64,000 nt of DNA, taken from assembly GCA_021292165.1 (NCBI GenBank), contig CM037878.1, positions 190,525,118 through 190,589,117 of the forward strand, in the 5' to 3' direction. Under the pieces are notes generated by a model. That model saw only the letters and a program-made list of their open reading frames with translations, was not told the origin of the DNA and did not search any database. Of this stretch, positions 1 through 10,469 are shown piece by piece (position 1 is the stretch's first letter; every line of letters starts with the position of its first letter). The translations under genes were made by a program, and so were the position numbers. The DNA is from Shinisaurus crocodilurus. Taxonomy: Eukaryota; Chordata; Lepidosauria; Squamata; Shinisauridae.

Positions 1-460
1 AGTGATTATTAAACTGAAACCAGAAATGTTTTTATTGGGTATAATGGACTTACAACTTGAGAAAGACTATGGAACATTATTACAATATATGATGACGGCA
101 GCCAGCAAGAATAATCTATGCTCAAAAATGGAAAGAAGCAACAATACCAACTAGAGAAGACTGGCTGTTGAAAATGTTGGACTTAGCAGAGATGGCAAAA
201 TTGACTTGCTTAATTAGAGAAATTTTTTAAACTTCATTCAAGAAAGACTGGAAACCTCTGGTGGACTTCTTGGGGAGGAGGGAAAGTGACTTAATAACTT
301 TGGGTTTTGATTTCTGAATATTGGTAAGGTGATAGAATTTTTTTCTGTGAAAATAGAAGAAACTTAGATTGGATAAGGATTGGTAATGTTTATCAGACAA
401 TGAGGTGGAAGCCAAATGTTGTTTTGGAAAATTCAATAAAATTTTTTTTTTAAAAAGGAA
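1..460 (+). mobile_element. L1 LINE, 5'-truncated 3' end of ORF2
   Basis: The translation carries the C-terminal signature of L1 ORF2, beginning KPEMFLLGIMDLQLEKDYGT and continuing, after a one-base shift near position 108, as YAQKWKEATIPTREDW and MLDLAEMAKLTCLIRE. A short 3' UTR follows and ends in AATAAAATTTTTTTTT plus A-rich sequence near 450. The 5' part lies outside the window. The frameshift and a stop at about 227 make it a dead copy. The C-terminus differs from the L1 copies at 4.7 and 18.2 kb, so a different L1 subfamily is likely. Confidence 0.85.
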
Positions 461-714
461 GAGATGACTCGTTCAGATTACACTGCCCCCCAGACACCAG
501 CCAGGAGGAGGGGACAAGGCGACTCTAGGTGAAAATAATAATAGACTGCCATTCCAGACCAAGAGGAAAAAGAAGCACAGAGAGCTGAGAGTTTGGATTC
601 TGTAAGCTAACAGCATTTTGGGATGCTGTCTGGTCTCCTAGAGATATGATATGGAAGCAGATCCCTTGGAGATCTAAAATGGATTTTGGACTATCTGCTG
701 GAGCATTTGAGGCC
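461..714. other. No recognisable feature
   Basis: Unique-looking sequence between the L1 tail and the first hAT element. No coding potential or repeat was recognised. Confidence 0.4.
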
Positions 715-1050
715 CAGCTTTCCACAAGCTGGTGCCCTCCAGATGGTCTGGACTTCAACTCCAATCAGCCCCAGCCAACATGGCCCATGGTCAGAAATGC
801 TGGGAGCAGTGGGGGCTGGTGACTCCAATGTCAGCAGGGCTGCATATCCGCTCTGGATTTTACTCTGAACTTTTAAGGAGCTATCCATGGTGCCGGACCT
901 ATTTTTGGGGATAGGGTTCAGCACCATGGATAGCTCTCTTACACTTCAGAAATCAGAGCAGATATGCAGCCCTGCTGACACTGGAGTCACCAGCCCCCAC
1001 TGGCTGGGAGTTGTAGTCCAAAACATCTGGGGAGCACCAGCTTATGGAAG
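715..1050. mobile_element. Fold-back hAT-type MITE (family N1), split by another hAT
   Basis: The outer arms AAGCTGGTGCCCTCCAGATG at the left and CATCTGGGGAGCACCAGCTT at the right are inverted copies, as in the other N1 elements of this window. The body includes the family text CCAATCAGCCCCAGCCAACA. The element is interrupted at 807-1002 by a second hairpin element. If the insert is removed the N1 sequence reads straight through. No convincing outer TSD was found. It is non-autonomous, with no transposase. Confidence 0.75.
807..1002. mobile_element. hAT-type hairpin MITE with perfect 8-bp TSD
   Basis: Terminal inverted repeats run CAGTGGGGGCTGGTGACTCC at the left and its complement at the right, extending inward for most of each half with an AT-rich centre. 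The 8-bp TSD GCTGGGAG is present at 799-806 and 1003-1010 without mismatch. CAGTG termini and an 8-bp duplication are typical of hAT transposons. A relative lies at 32972-33180. Confidence 0.88.
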
Positions 1051-1075
1051 ATTCCTCCGCTTATGCTCAACCTGT

Positions 1076-2037
1076 ATATTTGTAAATATGATGTCTTCTG
1101 ATTTGTTAGCTTCCTTGAGTTCCTCTTGGAAATAAGGTGGAATAGATGACAACCCCCCCCCCAATAAGCCCCCAGCGACCTCCCTCCACAGGAAACTGAA
1201 ACCTGTGTAAGCCTGGAGCTTCTCACAGCTTGAAGTGGGGTATTTGTAACAACAATAAGTAGAGAGGTGAGACCCTGATCCTTTCCTGATTCCTCTTCCT
1301 GTGTATTTGCCAAGATATATAGTACTTTAAAAGTGCCCGCGCCAGTTCCATTGAAAACAAGGTGCATACATTTGAGATTCTGGACCCTGCACTGAGCATA
1401 CAACATAGGATAAGAAGCAGCTCTTACAGAAGGGAGTGGGGGGGGAAACACTAATATCTTTCAAAAGAGATGTAGAATTCTTCCTCTTGGAATGTAAAGT
1501 ATTGGCAGACTCTTAGCTTATCCATTCTAAAGGACTGATTTATAGCATTATTGGCAGATTTGGTGAGCTCATTTATCTTTGAAACTTACTTTTGATCATT
1601 CCCTAACACAAGGGAGGTTAGAAGATAGTTGTGGTCTGTTGGTGGATCATCTAGTGCCTGCTGGTTGCTGGGCTTCTTTCACGGAATGGTAGACCTTAAT
1701 CAGATCCAGCAAAGCCTATTTAATGGATTGTATCCAACGGAGTCTAGGGCAAATGTTTGAACCCATTTTAGGTCTGTTGTGGGATTTTGCTGTGTAAACC
1801 ACCACAAGGCTCTTGTTAGAGCTGAAAGGCATTCTAGGAATGTTTGCATAAATACATAAAGTGAAAAGGCAATTCCACTTGTGCAGGAGGGGCAGTTCAT
1901 AATTTTCACTCAACCCCACACCCCCTTTCATCCGCGGTCCCCTGTGCTATACCAGTTTCTGAGGGTCGCCCAACTCATTCCAACCTTATGCTTTTGAGTA
2001 AAAATACAAAGGATGATTTAACACAGATTACTTATAC
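1076..2037. other. Unannotated stretch
   Basis: Mixed-composition sequence with a C-run near 1150 and a G-run near 1440. No domain, RNA or repeat was recognised; the reading frames inside lack any family signature. Confidence 0.4.
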
Positions 2038-2368
2038 CAGGGGTGTCGAACCTCTTTCAGCCTGAGGGCCAAATTCCATTTTGGAAAAACTCTCAGTGGC
2101 CGCATTCCAGTGGTGGGCTGGGCCAAAGGCAAAAAGGGCAGCAAATGATAGCTTAAAGCTCTTCCTGCCAGTAACTAAGCTGTAGGGGAGGCATTTCAAC
2201 CTCTTAGAATGGGGAAAAAACTACACAAAAGCCGGGAAACCATCAAAAGGTCAGTGGCTGGGGGAAAGGGAATGGGGCCAGGGGAAGGAAGCTCGGTCAT
2301 CACGAGAACCCCAGAGGGCCAGATGGGGACCCAGATTTGGCCTGCAGGCTTGAGGTTCTCCACCCATG
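2038..2368. mobile_element. hAT-type non-autonomous element (family J-like)
   Basis: It opens with CAGGGGTGTCGAACCTCTTT and GAGGGCCAAATTCC, and closes with TTTGGCCTGCAGGCTTGAGG and TTCTCCACCCATG. The ends are imperfect inverted repeats resembling the ends of the 32561-33250 element. No matching 8-bp TSD is visible, so the exact right end is uncertain. Confidence 0.6.
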
Positions 2369-2924
2369 TGGCACTGGATGTGGGTACAGGCTGTGTGGGG
2401 CTTGTATTGAATGACATGGCATGGTTTCATTTTTGTGGGATGCACTGTGCATGCATCTGTACATGCTATTTTAACAAAACAACCATGTCAAACAAATTTG
2501 ATTGTGCGCTCCATGGTGTCTGGTGGGGTTTAAGTCCATCCTTTAAGAATAAGTGGCTTCAGTCCTGAAGACTGTGGCCCCATCGGATTTTCATTGTTTG
2601 CAAGAGAAAGGCCAAGATCTATGTGGCCTATATGAATCATGGACTTTCCATAGTCACTTATAGAAAGAAACTATCTTCCCTTCCAGTTCTCTGGATGGTG
2701 TTTATCTGCCTACTCTGATCCTATGGTAGCAAATGTGGATGTAATGAAGCATGAAAAGAATTGTTGTATTGGATGCCGTTCTATTTTGCACGCACTCTTT
2801 GGCAATTGATGGGGTATTAGTATGCTTTGGGTATGTTATTATTAGCCACTTTGGGCTTCCTTTGGTAAAACACTAAATGCAACAGAATGAGTATAATAAA
2901 TCTTTGGACACTATTGCTTTATAA

Positions 2925-3060
2925 CAGGAGTGGGCACCTTGTGGCCTTCCAGATTTTTTGTCCTACAACTCCCATCATCCCTCCCCATTGGCTATGTTGG
3001 CTAGGGCTGATGGGAGTTGTAGGCCAAAGCATCTGGAGGGCCACAAGGTTCTCACCCCTG
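2925..3060. mobile_element. Fold-back hAT MITE (N1) with perfect 8-bp TSD
   Basis: A 136-bp palindromic element starting CAGGAGTGGGCACCTTGTGG and ending GGTTCTCACCCCTG, with internal CCTACAACTCCCATCAT mirrored by GATGGGAGTTGTAGG. The TSD CTTTATAA is identical at 2917-2924 and 3061-3068. This fixes the boundaries to the base and assigns it to the hAT superfamily by TSD length. Confidence 0.92.
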
Positions 3061-3068
3061 CTTTATAA

Positions 3069-3880
3069 GAATCTGAATAGCACAGAATTAACTGGAAGGA
3101 CAGATTGGGGTGTGTGTGTTCATGCGCGTGTGTGCGTGTTTAACTTTTAAAGACCTGTATTTTAAATTTCAGAAAAGTTCTTCCTCAGGCCATATCTTTG
3201 CCTAAATCCAAGCAAGCACTTTTCACATAAAATCGGTCAGTTTGCAAACAACCTAAAGACAATAAAACAGTGTAGGCTGATGACCATCAATCTTATTTAC
3301 CAGCGTTAGAGACAGTAATTCTTCAGATCCCTTTTTCTCAATGCTTCCCCTCTCATCTTCCTTTGGCTTTTTTCCACTCTTGGGGCTCAACCTGGTCAAA
3401 GGTCCAGTTCATCCATATTTTGGAGTGCTGGTCAAGCTACTGTTATGAAATGTCGATAGGTCACCAAATTAAGCTGTATTGCTACAGGCTTCTCAGTCCA
3501 TTGTATTTAATTAGAAATTCTACGAAACATTTGCAAACTCTCGTTTGAATGGCTGTTCATATGAAAGTTGTAATCTTGTTTTGGTGGTGGTGTAGAGAGT
3601 GAAGTTGTTCTTCAGATGAGGCAACTGACACCATAGCTTTCATTTTCCAATCCCAGAGAAGTTGTTTAGGTATGTTTAGGAATTGAAAACCATTGGCTGT
3701 ATTGTGTGCCAGGTGCAAGCCACAGCCCGAATGCGTAATGATCTAGGGTGAGCATTTGAAACCAAAACAAAGACTTATGGTTTAAACAATCTGATTTAAA
3801 AACAACAACAACAACTCACCTTCACCATATGATAATTTCAAAGTCCCTTATCCCTTCCCTTACAACAACCTAACACTCTA
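3069..3880. other. Unannotated stretch
   Basis: Contains a short TG/GTGCGTG run near 3110-3140 and an (ACA)n run near 3803. Otherwise unique-looking, with no supported gene. Confidence 0.4.
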
Positions 3881-4321
3881 GGGGCGTGTTCGCACGACAC
3901 GGGAACCGCGGGGGAGCAGAAGTCCCCCGTGGTTCCCGTGTCGTGCGAACGCCGACCTGGGGGTGCCCCCGCGGGACGGCCGCAAAGTGACTATGGGCGG
4001 TAGAGGGGTAAGCCCCTACCACGTGTGGCCACCCTGCTGCGCGAACAGCGGGCCGCCGTCCCACGGGGGCCGCACAGAGGCGGCAGCCCAGAGCAGCCTG
4101 GAGCTGCCGCCGCTCCAGCCTGTAGGGGCAAACGGCCCCTCTGGGCTTCCCGGGCCCCGCCCCCTAGCGCTGGGAGGCCCGCACTGTGGTGCGAGGACTG
4201 CAGGGTCTGCCCACATGTGCGGGGTGTAGGTCGTCTGCGGCGCCCCGCTGGACCCCGTGGATCACCCCGTGGTGCCTCCTCCGCCGGGCCCGCCCGTAGC
4301 TTGGGTTGTGCGAATCGGCCC
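3881..4321. mobile_element. CpG-rich DNA element with TA target duplication
   Basis: The left end GGGGCGTGTTCGCACGAC and the right end (read inverted) GGGCCGATTCGCACAACC are imperfect inverted repeats. TA lies directly outside both ends (3879-3880 and 4322-4323), which suggests a Tc1/mariner-type insertion. The first 75 bases form their own hairpin, GTTCGCACGACACGGGAACC against its complement. The whole block is far richer in G+C and CpG than its surroundings. Reading frames inside are artefacts of the high GC content; there is no transposase. Confidence 0.65.
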
Positions 4322-4439
4322 TAGGTCTTCATAGGCCTGCTTGATGCCGTGGAGTTGCCTGGATGCCATGATGGATATGATGCTCCTGGGATAATGTTCT
4401 GCATTGCAGGCTGCCCATTCTCCTGCTTTCCACAACTGG

Positions 4440-5545
4440 TCTGTCCCTTACTGATGCTCCAGTGATGTTCTGGGTTTGCAGGCTCTGGCTGTGTGCACAT
4501 CTTACACCAGTACTGAAGCAACTGTACACATCCCACACCAGCATTGAAGCAACCAGTATTGGAGCAATAGGTATTGAAGCTAAATTCAAGGTCTTGCCGT
4601 TGGCATATAAAGACCTGAACAGCTTGGGACCAGTTTACTTGGTAGATCACCTTCCCCAATATAGACTTGCAACCATTAAGATCATAGGAGGATGGCGAGA
4701 GGTTTTTACAGAAATATCGAAAATTATTGGTTTTAATTTAGAGGTCTGTCCAAAATTAGCATTGTTATCAATAACGGAGAAACTTATTTGTGACCAAAAT
4801 ACGAAGGAATTAATTGTAAACTTGTTAACTGCGGCTAGGCTAATGATAGTGAGGAAATGGAAAGTACAACATGTTTTCCTAATAACAGACTGGTATAAGG
4901 AAGTTTGGGATATAACTCTAAATGATAAACTAACTTGTAGTATCAAATGCAAAAAAGGATTGCTAAAGCAGAATAATTTTATGGATATATGGAATCAATT
5001 ACTAGATTATGTATTAATAAAGGGGAAGGGGAGCATGCCTTGTCAGGATATGTTATATTTTTGGAATTTGGAATTCATTTGATTAAGGGGATGGAAGTAT
5101 ATTGATTGGTGCCTTGGAGGGTGGGGGAGGGGTGCACATTATGATTTATTGTATGTTGTTGCTGTTATATTTTTGTGTTATTCTTGTATTTTGTTATATT
5201 TTGTTTTGAAAAGTAAATAAAAAATTAAAAAATAATAATAAGATCATAGGAGGTGGCCTTGCTGGTTGTACCACAACCTGCAGACTACCATCTTGTGGCA
5301 ACCCAGAAGTAGGCCATCTCTGTGGTGGCACCCACCTTAAGGAATACCGTCTCCGTGGTATTTGGGAGATGCCAACTGGCATGTTTTAGGTGCCAGTGGA
5401 AAATTCATCTCTTTACCCAGGTTTTCCCTGATCAATTGTGCTGCGTGAGTACTTTGTTTTAATGTTTTTACAAATGTTTTATTTTAACATATTCTCTTTG
5501 CAAACCACTTACAGATTTAAAAATAAAAATGGTAAGTGGTATATA
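4440..5545 (+). mobile_element. L2/CR1-type LINE 3' fragment, split by an L1
   Basis: The segment FKVLPLAYKDLNSLGPVYLV (about 4587-4645) matches the FKVL.LTYKALNGLGP block near the C-terminus of L2/CR1-group reverse transcriptase proteins. The 3' part, with the tail motif CAAACCACTTACAGATTTAA and an A-rich end, resumes after the L1 at 5254 and ends near 5545. The 5' limit is uncertain. Confidence 0.6.
4692..5238 (+). mobile_element. L1 LINE, 5'-truncated insertion with 14-15-bp TSD
   Basis: It encodes the last ~130 residues of L1 ORF2 (LEVCPKLALLSITEKLI ... KGKGSMPCQDMLYFW, stop at about 5080), followed by a short 3' UTR and an AAAATTAAAAAATAATA tail. The TSD (T)AAGATCATAGGAGG is identical at 4677-4691 and 5239-5253. 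It is closely related to the ORF2 end at 21.1-21.4 kb, so it is the same L1 subfamily. It interrupts an L2/CR1-type LINE. Confidence 0.9.
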
Positions 5546-5829
5546 AAACAAACAAACAGGGAGGCTCCAAGTAGCTCCAAAACAAAAGTGGCACAAAAAT
5601 CACAAAAATGACTGTTTATTTTGTGCCCACCTGCCCAACTAGTAAAAAGCTCCTTGTTAATTTGGTGCAGTGACAAGGGGTTTTTTGACTAGTGCAGGCA
5701 GGTAGCCCCTGAGGAAGGAGTTCATCTCCAAAACATTGGGTGGGCTGGCACAAAATAAACAGGCACTTTTGTGATTCTGTGTGGCAAGCTGCCAGGTCCT
5801 CTGCTCCTTGTAGCCATTCTGTTCCTTGC

Positions 5830-6435
5830 CAGGGATGGGGGAGAAATTCATTCAGTTCACGTTTTAATGTAAACTTACCTGATTTTGCACTTTTGAACCA
5901 CTATGTGAACCAAAACTCAGTTATCCTTTCAAATTCATACCTCTCCAAATTATGCTATGGAGGCCTGTGGTTCACGCTGGCTCAGCTTGTCTGAGCGTGA
6001 AAGCTAAGCAGGGTCAGGCCTGGTTATTATTTGGATGGGAGACCCCCTCCTCTAGTTTCCTGCATTGAGCAGGGGGTTGGACTCGATGGCCTTGTAGGCT
6101 CCTTCCAGCTCTATGATCTATGACTCTATGAATCCAATAAAAAATGTGTACCAGATGTGTATTTTAGGGAAAATAACATTCGAAAATGAATTATATTAGG
6201 AAAATGGCTTGCAAAAATTGTTTATATTAGGCAAAAATGCTACAAAAATGCATTTATGAGGAGAAATATGCACAAAAATGCCTATGGATTTTCATACCAA
6301 CTTAAAAACAAAAATGTTTCAAAGTTCGGGACAAACTGAACTTAAGACTGGATAAATTCTCAAAGTTTGAGATGAGTTTAGGATTGGCAAAATGAGAAAC
6401 TGAGAGAAACCAACATGGACAGCTTTGTCCATCCC
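5830..6435 (+). mobile_element. DNA element family E, split by a 5S SINE
   Basis: It begins CAGGGATGGGGGAGAAATTC and ends in the inverted form GTCCATCCCC. The A-rich body repeats AAAATG and TATATTAGG motifs. The same body is found at 40692-41138 and, inverted, at 18158-22672. The sequence breaks after ATGGAG at 5962 and resumes at 6131. Non-autonomous; the superfamily is not decided. Confidence 0.65.
5963..6130 (+). mobile_element. 5S rRNA-derived SINE with CR1-type tail (copy 1)
   Basis: The first ~85 bases track 5S rRNA: GCCTGTGGTTCACGCTGGC, then AAGCTAAGCAGGGTCAGGCC, TGGTTATTATTTGG and ATGGGAGACC. The internal promoter region of 5S genes (A box AAGCTAAGCAGGGTC and C box GGATGGGAGACC) is therefore retained. 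The 3' part GGTTGGACTCGATGGCCTTG and CTCCTTCCAGCTCTATGA resembles the CR1 LINE tail and ends in TCTATGA repeats. A true 5S gene would continue with the 5S 3' third, which is absent. Confidence 0.88.
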
Positions 6436-7149
6436 CATCTCTTGGAGCTCAGCCTCTGACCACACTCTGTGACCAGCTCCCAATGTCACATCACAGCTCC
6501 CGCCTTCATAAATCCCAAGGATCCCAGGAATTCTCACTTTCCCATTTTTCTCTTTCACCAGCTTCTCCACCATTTAACTGCTGCTCTCCCAACATACCAA
6601 ACCCCTTAGGAACAGTTGCTCGGAGCGATGCATGCTCCCTTGATTCCTTTCTTCCTTCTTCTGTTGGAAGAGGAGTCTTCTGATCCCTCTTGTGCATCTT
6701 CCACAATTGTATGAACATTATTAAGATCACAATGTGTAATTTCTACACTAATGCAGACATACATGAGAAGAGTTAGGGATTTCAGCAGTGAGAATGACTC
6801 ATGAGATCACGTCTGAAACATGTACTTGGAACCGTCATATGATGCCAGCCGGCCAATCAAATTTATTTGCTAAAAACCATTGGCCATCACAAACATACAA
6901 CATGCAGCTTTTAGTAAGTTGTACTATTACAGACAGCAGAAGGGAAACCACATTATTGAATACTGCTCGATGTATATATAACGTCCCTGTACATAAAAAA
7001 ACTAGCTTGACATGGAGAAACTTAGGCTTGAAGTGGGCAAATAAATAAATAAAAATCCCATAGTTAGGTTCCTGCCTCTCACAGCAGGAGTGTGACTATT
7101 AACAACGATCAAATTGCTTTATGGAGTTTTTAGGGCGAGTGAGAGGAGG
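6436..7149. other. Unannotated stretch
   Basis: No gene or confident repeat. A short AAATAAATAAATAAAAATCC run at about 7037-7056 may be the tail of an unrecognised retroelement. Confidence 0.35.
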
Positions 7150-7622
7150 CATGATAGAGGTGTACACAGCTAGGCATGGTGTGGAAAAAGTGGATAGGGA
7201 GAATTTTCTCCCTCTCTCATAATATTAGAACCTAGGCGTCATGCCATGAAGCTATTGGTGGGAGATTCAGGACAGATAAAAGGTAGTACTTCTTCACACA
7301 GTGCATAGTTAATCTGGAATTTGCTCCCACAAGATGTAGCAATGGCCACCAATTTAGATGGCTTTAAAATGGGATCACACAAATTCATGGAAGAGAAGGC
7401 TATCAATGGCTGCTAGTCTTGATGGCTATATGCTACCTCCAGTAGCAGAGGCAGTATGCCTATGTGCACCAGGTTCTGGGGAACATGAGCAGGAGGGTGC
7501 TATTGCACGCATGTCCTGCTTGTGGGTTTTACACAGGCAGCTGGCTGGCCACTGTGTAAACAGAATGTTGAACTAGGTGGACCTTTGATCTTATCCAGCA
7601 TGGTTCTTCTTACGTTCTTATG
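7150..7622 (+). mobile_element. CR1 LINE 3' region
   Basis: Carries the CR1 3' text with the decayed coding trace ...ACTTCTTCACACAGTGCATA (YFFTQ.IV) and GATGTAGCAATGGCCACCAA, then TGCTGGCCACTGTG-type sequence. It ends in the tail GATCTTATCCAGCATGG with TTCTTACGTTCTTATG octamer repeats, the hallmark of CR1 ends. 5'-truncated and heavily mutated. The same region occurs inverted at 34913-35515. Confidence 0.8.
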
Positions 7623-8174
7623 TTTTTACTAACCATTTATGGACCATTATTGGGTGTTGTTTTTTCAGAATCTGTAAAAATGCCTCTCACCTTTCCTAGA
7701 GGTATATTAAGCCTTTCAGTCCTGTTTCTTTCTTTAAATGCCTGCACAAAATGTTCTTTTTATATCAGTGCTGAGGATGTTTTTAATTTGTAGGGCTGAA
7801 GAAAAAGGTGATGTGAAGAAATGGTTAGTGAATGAGTAAGCTAGTCAAATCTACGTAAATAAATGTCCGATGAAGACAAGAGCATTAGTCATTGTAATGA
7901 AGAACTTGAGTTCATGGATTTCTTATAGTCAGCTACAAAAAGTAAAGATCCATGCTCACACAAAGTGAATGGAGCTCATTCCCCTTCTGGCTGTGACTAT
8001 AGGAAATCCATGCTTAGATTTCACTAAGGAAACAATCCTACACATTGAGAAGTCAAATATTCAATTGTGACTCAACAGATAAACCTTGAATATGGTTTCT
8101 CCAGTGAAATGTGAGCTTGCCATAGTCAGGGGTGGCACTCGACACAAAATCCAGTTTTGACCATTGAAATCAGC
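7623..8174. other. Unannotated stretch
   Basis: Unique-looking AT-rich sequence without coding evidence. Confidence 0.35.
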
Positions 8175-8262
8175 ATTAACTTTGGGTGCAATCCTATGCA
8201 TGTTTAGACAGGAAAAAGTCCTACAACTCCCAACATTCCCCAACCAGCCATGCTTTTGGCAC
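8175..8262. mobile_element. Half of fold-back element D
   Basis: GGTGCAATCCTATGCATGTT and TAGACAGGAAAAAGTCCTAC match the left arm of the complete fold-back element at 43344-43464. The right arm is missing here. Confidence 0.6.
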
Positions 8263-8435
8263 TTAAATATTGGTGCTAAAATTATATTTGTCTAACATCT
8301 AGCCTGCCCATGTAAGACTACAGTGAGTGAATGGATTGGCATTTCAGATTTATTTCATCTCTGTTCTTAAGACCTGATCATAGGTGTCATAGGTGTCATT
8401 GATGCAAGTAATGATGGCAATCTGGCACTCCCAAT

Positions 8436-8661
8436 TATTATTTATTTATTATAGTTATACCCCACCTTTATTCCTGCAAGGAACCCAATACATAATCCTC
8501 CTCCTCTCCATTTTATCCTCACAACAACCCTGTGAGGTAGGTTAGGCTGAGAGGCAGTGACTGGCCCAAAGTCATCCAGTGAGTTTCATGGCCGAGCAGG
8601 GACTAGAACCCAGACCTCCTGAGTCTCAGTCCAACACTCTCACCACTACGCCACACTGGCT
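8436..8661 (-). mobile_element. MIR-like tRNA-derived SINE
   Basis: Read on the minus strand it starts with a tRNA-like head (AGCCAGTGTGGCGTAGTGG, then the B box GGGTTCTAGTCCC). The conserved core CACTGGATGACTTTGGGCCA and GCCTAACCTACCTCACAGGG follows, then a 3' tail with GTTCCTTGCAGGAA and TATAACT/AATAAATA repeats. Length is about 225 bp. The tail resembles the L2 LINE tail at 46.9 kb, the likely source of its reverse transcriptase. Confidence 0.85.
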
Positions 8662-9514
8662 TATCTTATATTGTACCTTATCTTATATTATTCGGTATAT
8701 TCTGGGTTTGTAGAAATCAGCCAAAAGTTGCCTTTAGTAGTTTCTGTGGTTTGCAGCCTGATTTGGAATACTCAGCTCACTGACAAATAAATGAGGTGGT
8801 ATAGGAGAAAAACACTTAGTTTTATACAGTACATCTGAGGGAACTGAAATGAAACCCAGGTGCATTTAACATGCTGTCACCACAGCACTGTAGTGAAAGC
8901 AGTGTCCTGCTTCATCAGTGCTCCACTCCGTACCTCCTGCTGCCAGCAGAAGAACAGGAGCTGAAACCCCCTCCGCCTGCCAAACGTGGTCAGATGGGCT
9001 TTCTATTTTTTTTTTTTTTTAATGAAAAATTACAGGGAAACCAAATCAAATTTACTCCTAAGTAAATGCATTTAGGATTGTGGTATTTGACTCTGAGGGG
9101 GGGAAAAAAAATCAATTTTATCTGTAGTAAATGTGAGTTTGTCCCAGGTTCTAAGAGAAGTGAATTTACTTAAGACCTGTCTACCTATGGGTAGATGCCT
9201 TCATTTCTTGGAGCAGTATCCCTCCAATGCAGTTACAGCACTAGCATAATAAACCAATACTAGTACGATGTCATTAGTGCTTGATAGGCAAAGGGGAAAA
9301 GTGCTGATTTGCTGCCAAAGCTCAGCACCAAAATTCAGTGGTAAACTGCCCCTTTTTTCCATTGGCCTAGCAAGTGCTAATGACCTTGTTCTAGTGTTGG
9401 TTTATGCATGCTGGTGCAACATCATTCAAGCTAGCACTATGACAACATTGGATAATATCCTTGCTCTTTTGGTCTGGTGCAAATAAAGCTGCCATTTTTT
9501 TTAAAACCCAGAAA
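8662..9514. other. Unannotated stretch
   Basis: Includes a T-run at 9007-9020 and an A-run near 9105. No gene supported. Confidence 0.35.
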
Positions 9515-9805
9515 ACTTATTTTAAGATTTATATATTTAAACTATTTGCATACAGCCATTTGTTAACGAATTCCAGGATGCTGTACAGAGTTTGTTAAAA
9601 CAATAAACTCAAAGACTCTCACTAAGCCAGACATTACAAGCAGCAAATGCTTGGTTAAACAAATAAGTTTTTAACAGGTGCTGAAACATCATCAGGATTG
9701 GCACTTGTTGTACTGCCGGGATGGGGGGCATGGGGGAGAGAATTCCAAAGGTGGGGCACCACAACTGAAAAGGCCCTCCCACTGGTTGCTGCCAAATGTA
9801 CATGT
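9515..9805 (-). mobile_element. L2/CR1-type LINE 3' end, inverted
   Basis: On the minus strand the residues HLLKTYLFNQAFAACNVW match the conserved end of L2/CR1-group ORF2 proteins (LKTYLF.QAF), preceded by a decayed W-containing block. A 3' UTR runs down to about 9515 with an AT-rich end. No intact frame. Confidence 0.6.
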
Positions 9806-10274
9806 GTGAATAAACTTAGTATTTAGAATGCTCTTTAATATTTACTGATGCACAAGTTCTTTTAAATTATTTATCCTTTCTATGGAACTTAGTTATCACA
9901 AGGATAATGTAAGTGGATTTTCTGTGCCCTTTTGACAGCTGAAAGAGTGATATTACGACACTGGATAAATAAATGCCCACCTCCTATAACCTAATGGATT
10001 GAGGACCTAATGTAATGATGCTTCCAATATTTGAATGGGTAGTATTTAGACACCACCTGCAGATGGATAAATATGTGGATATTTGGTGCACCTTTTCTGA
10101 AACTTATGCATAACTGTTTCTATTGATAGCTGTATCATCATATTCTTACATATAATTATGGACATACATTTCATGCACACCTATTGTAAGTGATTTATTT
10201 TATTTTCTGTAAGAAAATTGTATATTTTTTCTCTTTTATATGGTTTTGTTTGTTTGGTGAAATTCACATTTAAA

Positions 10275-10460
10275 AAACTTAATTAAAAATATTTATTTAA
10301 TGTATTTCTACACCACGGCATCAGCCACAAGGCTCCCTGGGTGGTTTAAAAATGTACCAGGTGACAGAACCAGCAGGAGGCCCTGATCTGTAGATCTCAA
10401 TGAATGGGGAAGGTTGATATGGGAGAAGGTGTTCCCTCAGGTAACCTTAGATATACTTTT
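10275..10460 (-). mobile_element. LINE-like repeat fragment, inverted
   Basis: The AAATATTTATTTAATGTATT end and the following CCACAAGGCTCCCTGGGTGG, plus CTCAGGTAACCTTAGAT, resemble a common reptile LINE 3' region also seen at 58178-58690. The assignment rests on text similarity only. Confidence 0.4.
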
Positions 10461-10469
10461 AATGCTACT

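Noticed and set aside
987..1451. 154-residue minus-strand gene
   Set aside because: Begins inside a hAT MITE, has no recognisable domain and biased composition; likely incidental.
3870..4324. GC-rich reading frames of 64-99 residues on both strands
   Set aside because: They lie in a CpG-rich transposon, overlap each other in several frames and have low-complexity Pro/Arg/Gly content without domains.
4462..5082. A single 206-residue gene
   Set aside because: The frame joins an L2-like fragment to an inserted L1 by chance across the TSD at 4677-4691.
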